A stretch of 43,081 nt of DNA from an uncultured Lachnospiraceae bacterium (lineage in GTDB: Bacteria > Bacillota > Clostridia > Lachnospirales > Lachnospiraceae): assembly GCA_948470755.1 (NCBI GenBank), contig CAOKPU010000020.1, forward strand, positions 1 to 43,081, in the 5' to 3' direction. The notes beneath the pieces are model-generated. The model saw only the letters and a program-made list of their open reading frames with translations, ran no database searches and was not told the origin of the DNA. Both the position numbers and the translations under genes were made by a program. Shown here in pieces: positions 41,615-43,081 of this stretch. Every line of letters starts with the position of its first letter. Position 1 is the stretch's first letter.

Positions 41615-43081
41615 GTGGCAGAACTGACGCCTATGATGCAGCAATACATGGAAACCAAAAAAGAATACAAGGACTGTATTCTTTTTTATCGGCTCGGCGA
41701 TTTTTATGAAATGTTTTTTGATGATGCGCTTACCGCGTCAAAAGAACTGGAAATCACTTTAACCGGAAAAAACTGCGGCCTGGAAGAGCGGGCCCCCATG
41801 TGCGGTATTCCCTATCATGCGGTAGACGGCTATCTAACGAAATTAGTATCCAAAGGTTATAAAGTGGCTATCTGTGAGCAGATGGAAGATCCAAAACAGG
41901 CGAAGGGCCTTGTAAAACGCGAGGTGACACGTATTGTTACGCCGGGAACCAATTTAAATATCCAGTCGTTGGAAGAAACAAAAAATAATTTTATAATGTG
42001 TATTGCTTATTTTCCTAACCGTGCGGGGATTTCCGTGGCGGATGTCACTACAGGGGATTATTATTTGACGGAAACCGATGATTTACGCAGGCTGATGGAT
42101 GAAGTCAATAAATATATGCCTTCGGAAATTATCTGTAACGATGCCTTTATGATGAGCGGGGCGGATATCGACGATTTACGTAATCGATTAAAAATCACGG
42201 TTTATCCCCTCGAAGCCCATTATTTTGATGATGATGCCTGTAAAAAATGCCTGATGCGGCACTTTCACGTGCATGCCCTGACAGGATTAGGGATTGAAGA
42301 TTTCCCGGCAGGAATGACGGCATCAGGAGCGTTGCTTCAATATTTGTACCATACACAAAAAAATTCCCTTTCCCACTTTACACATCTTTATCCTTACCTT
42401 ACCAATAAGTATATGCTTCTCGACAGTTCTACAAGAAGAAATCTGGAGTTGACGGAAACGTTGAGGGAAAAGCAGAAGAGAGGTTCTTTGATATGGGTAT
42501 TGGATAAAACAAAAACAGCTATGGGGGCAAGGACTCTTAGAAGCTATATCGAACAGCCGCTGATTCATATGGAAGAGATCCTTATGCGCCAGGAGGCTGT
42601 GGAAAAACTGTCTGAAAACCCTGTAGCCAGGGATGAGCTTAGAGAATATCTGAATCCTGTTTATGATTTGGAACGGCTGCTTGGCAAGGTAAGTTATAAA
42701 ACAGCAAACCCAAGGGATCTGATTGCCCTTCGCAATTCTTTGGAAATGCTGCCTCATATAAAAACAGTGCTGCAGGATTTAGACTGCGGGATCCTCCAAA
42801 AGATAAATCAGGATATGGATGGTTTGGACGATATTTTTGCTTTGATCGATGGGGCCATCATGGAAGAACCTCCTATACTGGTAAGGGAAGGCGGCATAAT
42901 CCGGGAAGGCTTTGACGCCACGGTAGATAACCTTAGGAACGCAAAGACGGAAGGGAAGAACTGGCTTGCGCAGTTGGAAGAAGAAGACAGGGAAAGGACA
43001 GGGATTAAAAACCTAAGGATCAAATTCAATAAGGTCTTTGGCTATTATTTTGAAGTGACAAACTCCTATCTTTCCATGGTG
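41615..43081 (+). CDS. mutS: DNA mismatch repair protein MutS, 5' part
   Basis: The frame is open from the GTG at 41615 to the window end, 489 codons of an expected 870 or so. It begins VAELTPMMQQYMETKK and has the mismatch-contacting F-Y-E motif in GDFYEMFFDD (near 28-37), so it is a true mismatch-recognition MutS, unlike the MutS-like ATPase at 15534. Connector and core domains continue to YYFEVTNSYL at the edge. AGAGGA precedes the GTG start. The ATPase domain lies outside the window; mutL would be expected further on. Confidence 0.95.
   Translation, partial: MAELTPMMQQYMETKKEYKDCILFYRLGDFYEMFFDDALTASKELEITLTGKNCGLEERAPMCGIPYHAVDGYLTKLVSKGYKVAICEQMEDPKQAKGLVKREVTRIVTPGTNLNIQSLEETKNNFIMCIAYFPNRAGISVADVTTGDYYLTETDDLRRLMDEVNKYMPSEIICNDAFMMSGADIDDLRNRLKITVYPLEAHYFDDDACKKCLMRHFHVHALTGLGIEDFPAGMTASGALLQYLYHTQKNSLSHFTHLYPYLTNKYMLLDSSTRRNLELTETLREKQKRGSLIWVLDKTKTAMGARTLRSYIEQPLIHMEEILMRQEAVEKLSENPVARDELREYLNPVYDLERLLGKVSYKTANPRDLIALRNSLEMLPHIKTVLQDLDCGILQKINQDMDGLDDIFALIDGAIMEEPPILVREGGIIREGFDATVDNLRNAKTEGKNWLAQLEEEDRERTGIKNLRIKFNKVFGYYFEVTNSYLSMV

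Noticed and set aside
1-43081. CRISPR array, prophage, insertion sequence or tRNA/rRNA gene
   Set aside because: No regular spaced repeats, integrase or transposase reading frames, tRNA cloverleaf or rRNA sequence was recognised in the window.

Overview
The window looks like a chromosomal segment of an anaerobic, endospore-forming Clostridia, most likely Lachnospiraceae. The evidence is the spore genes (spoIVA, a SpoVAF/GerA-family protein, cotJABC), strictly anaerobic enzymes (class III ribonucleotide reductase nrdDG, an [FeFe] hydrogenase, FeoAB), Gram-positive lipid genes (plsY) and the gene order radical SAM/PDZ protein - der - plsY - gpsA - spoIVA. No rRNA, tRNA, CRISPR, prophage or transposase gene was seen. 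Thirty-nine protein genes are supported. prs, cotJABC and the DUF1292 gene are on the minus strand; the other 34 are on the plus strand. mutS is cut by the right edge.

Layout. 1-1450: a dispersed repeat, prs, and a back-to-back divergent promoter pair. 1451-5875: radical SAM/PDZ protein, der, plsY, gpsA. 5960-10869: a MoxR ATPase and VWA protein pair and tyrS lie between gpsA and spoIVA; the tyrS terminator overlaps the spoIVA control region. 11084-14714: purine salvage (nucleoside phosphorylase, MTA/SAH-deaminase-like amidohydrolase, NCS2 purine permease). 14821-19564: metallo-beta-lactamase-fold protein, a membrane-bound MutS-like ATPase, a 59-residue membrane protein, a HAD phosphatase and a PLP aminotransferase. 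19693-23314: nrdDG under an apparent NrdR operator and a leader terminator, then about 300 bases of unexplained, highly structured sequence, then dut. 23433-27049: SpoVAF-like protein with a sigma-G-type promoter, degV, and the cotJ operon. 27255-34661: feoAB with a fully consensus promoter and a Fur-like box, [FeFe] hydrogenase, gltX, UvrD-type helicase. 34645-38017: DUF1292 protein, a GH13 debranching-enzyme homologue that has lost its catalytic residues, DUF5662 protein, and a tiny cysteine-rich protein with a sigma-K-type promoter. 38093-43081: second copy of the dispersed repeat, trpS, a nuclease-fold/winged-helix protein, miaB, mutS.

The most unusual items are the structured nrdG-dut intergenic element, the predicted catalytically dead GH13 protein translated just before a DUF5662 gene, the nrdD leader that combines NrdR-like boxes with an intrinsic terminator, the dispersed repeat pair, and the uncharacterised nuclease-fold/winged-helix protein. 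Promoter and operator calls come from reading motifs by eye; protein families were recognised from motifs, without a database search.
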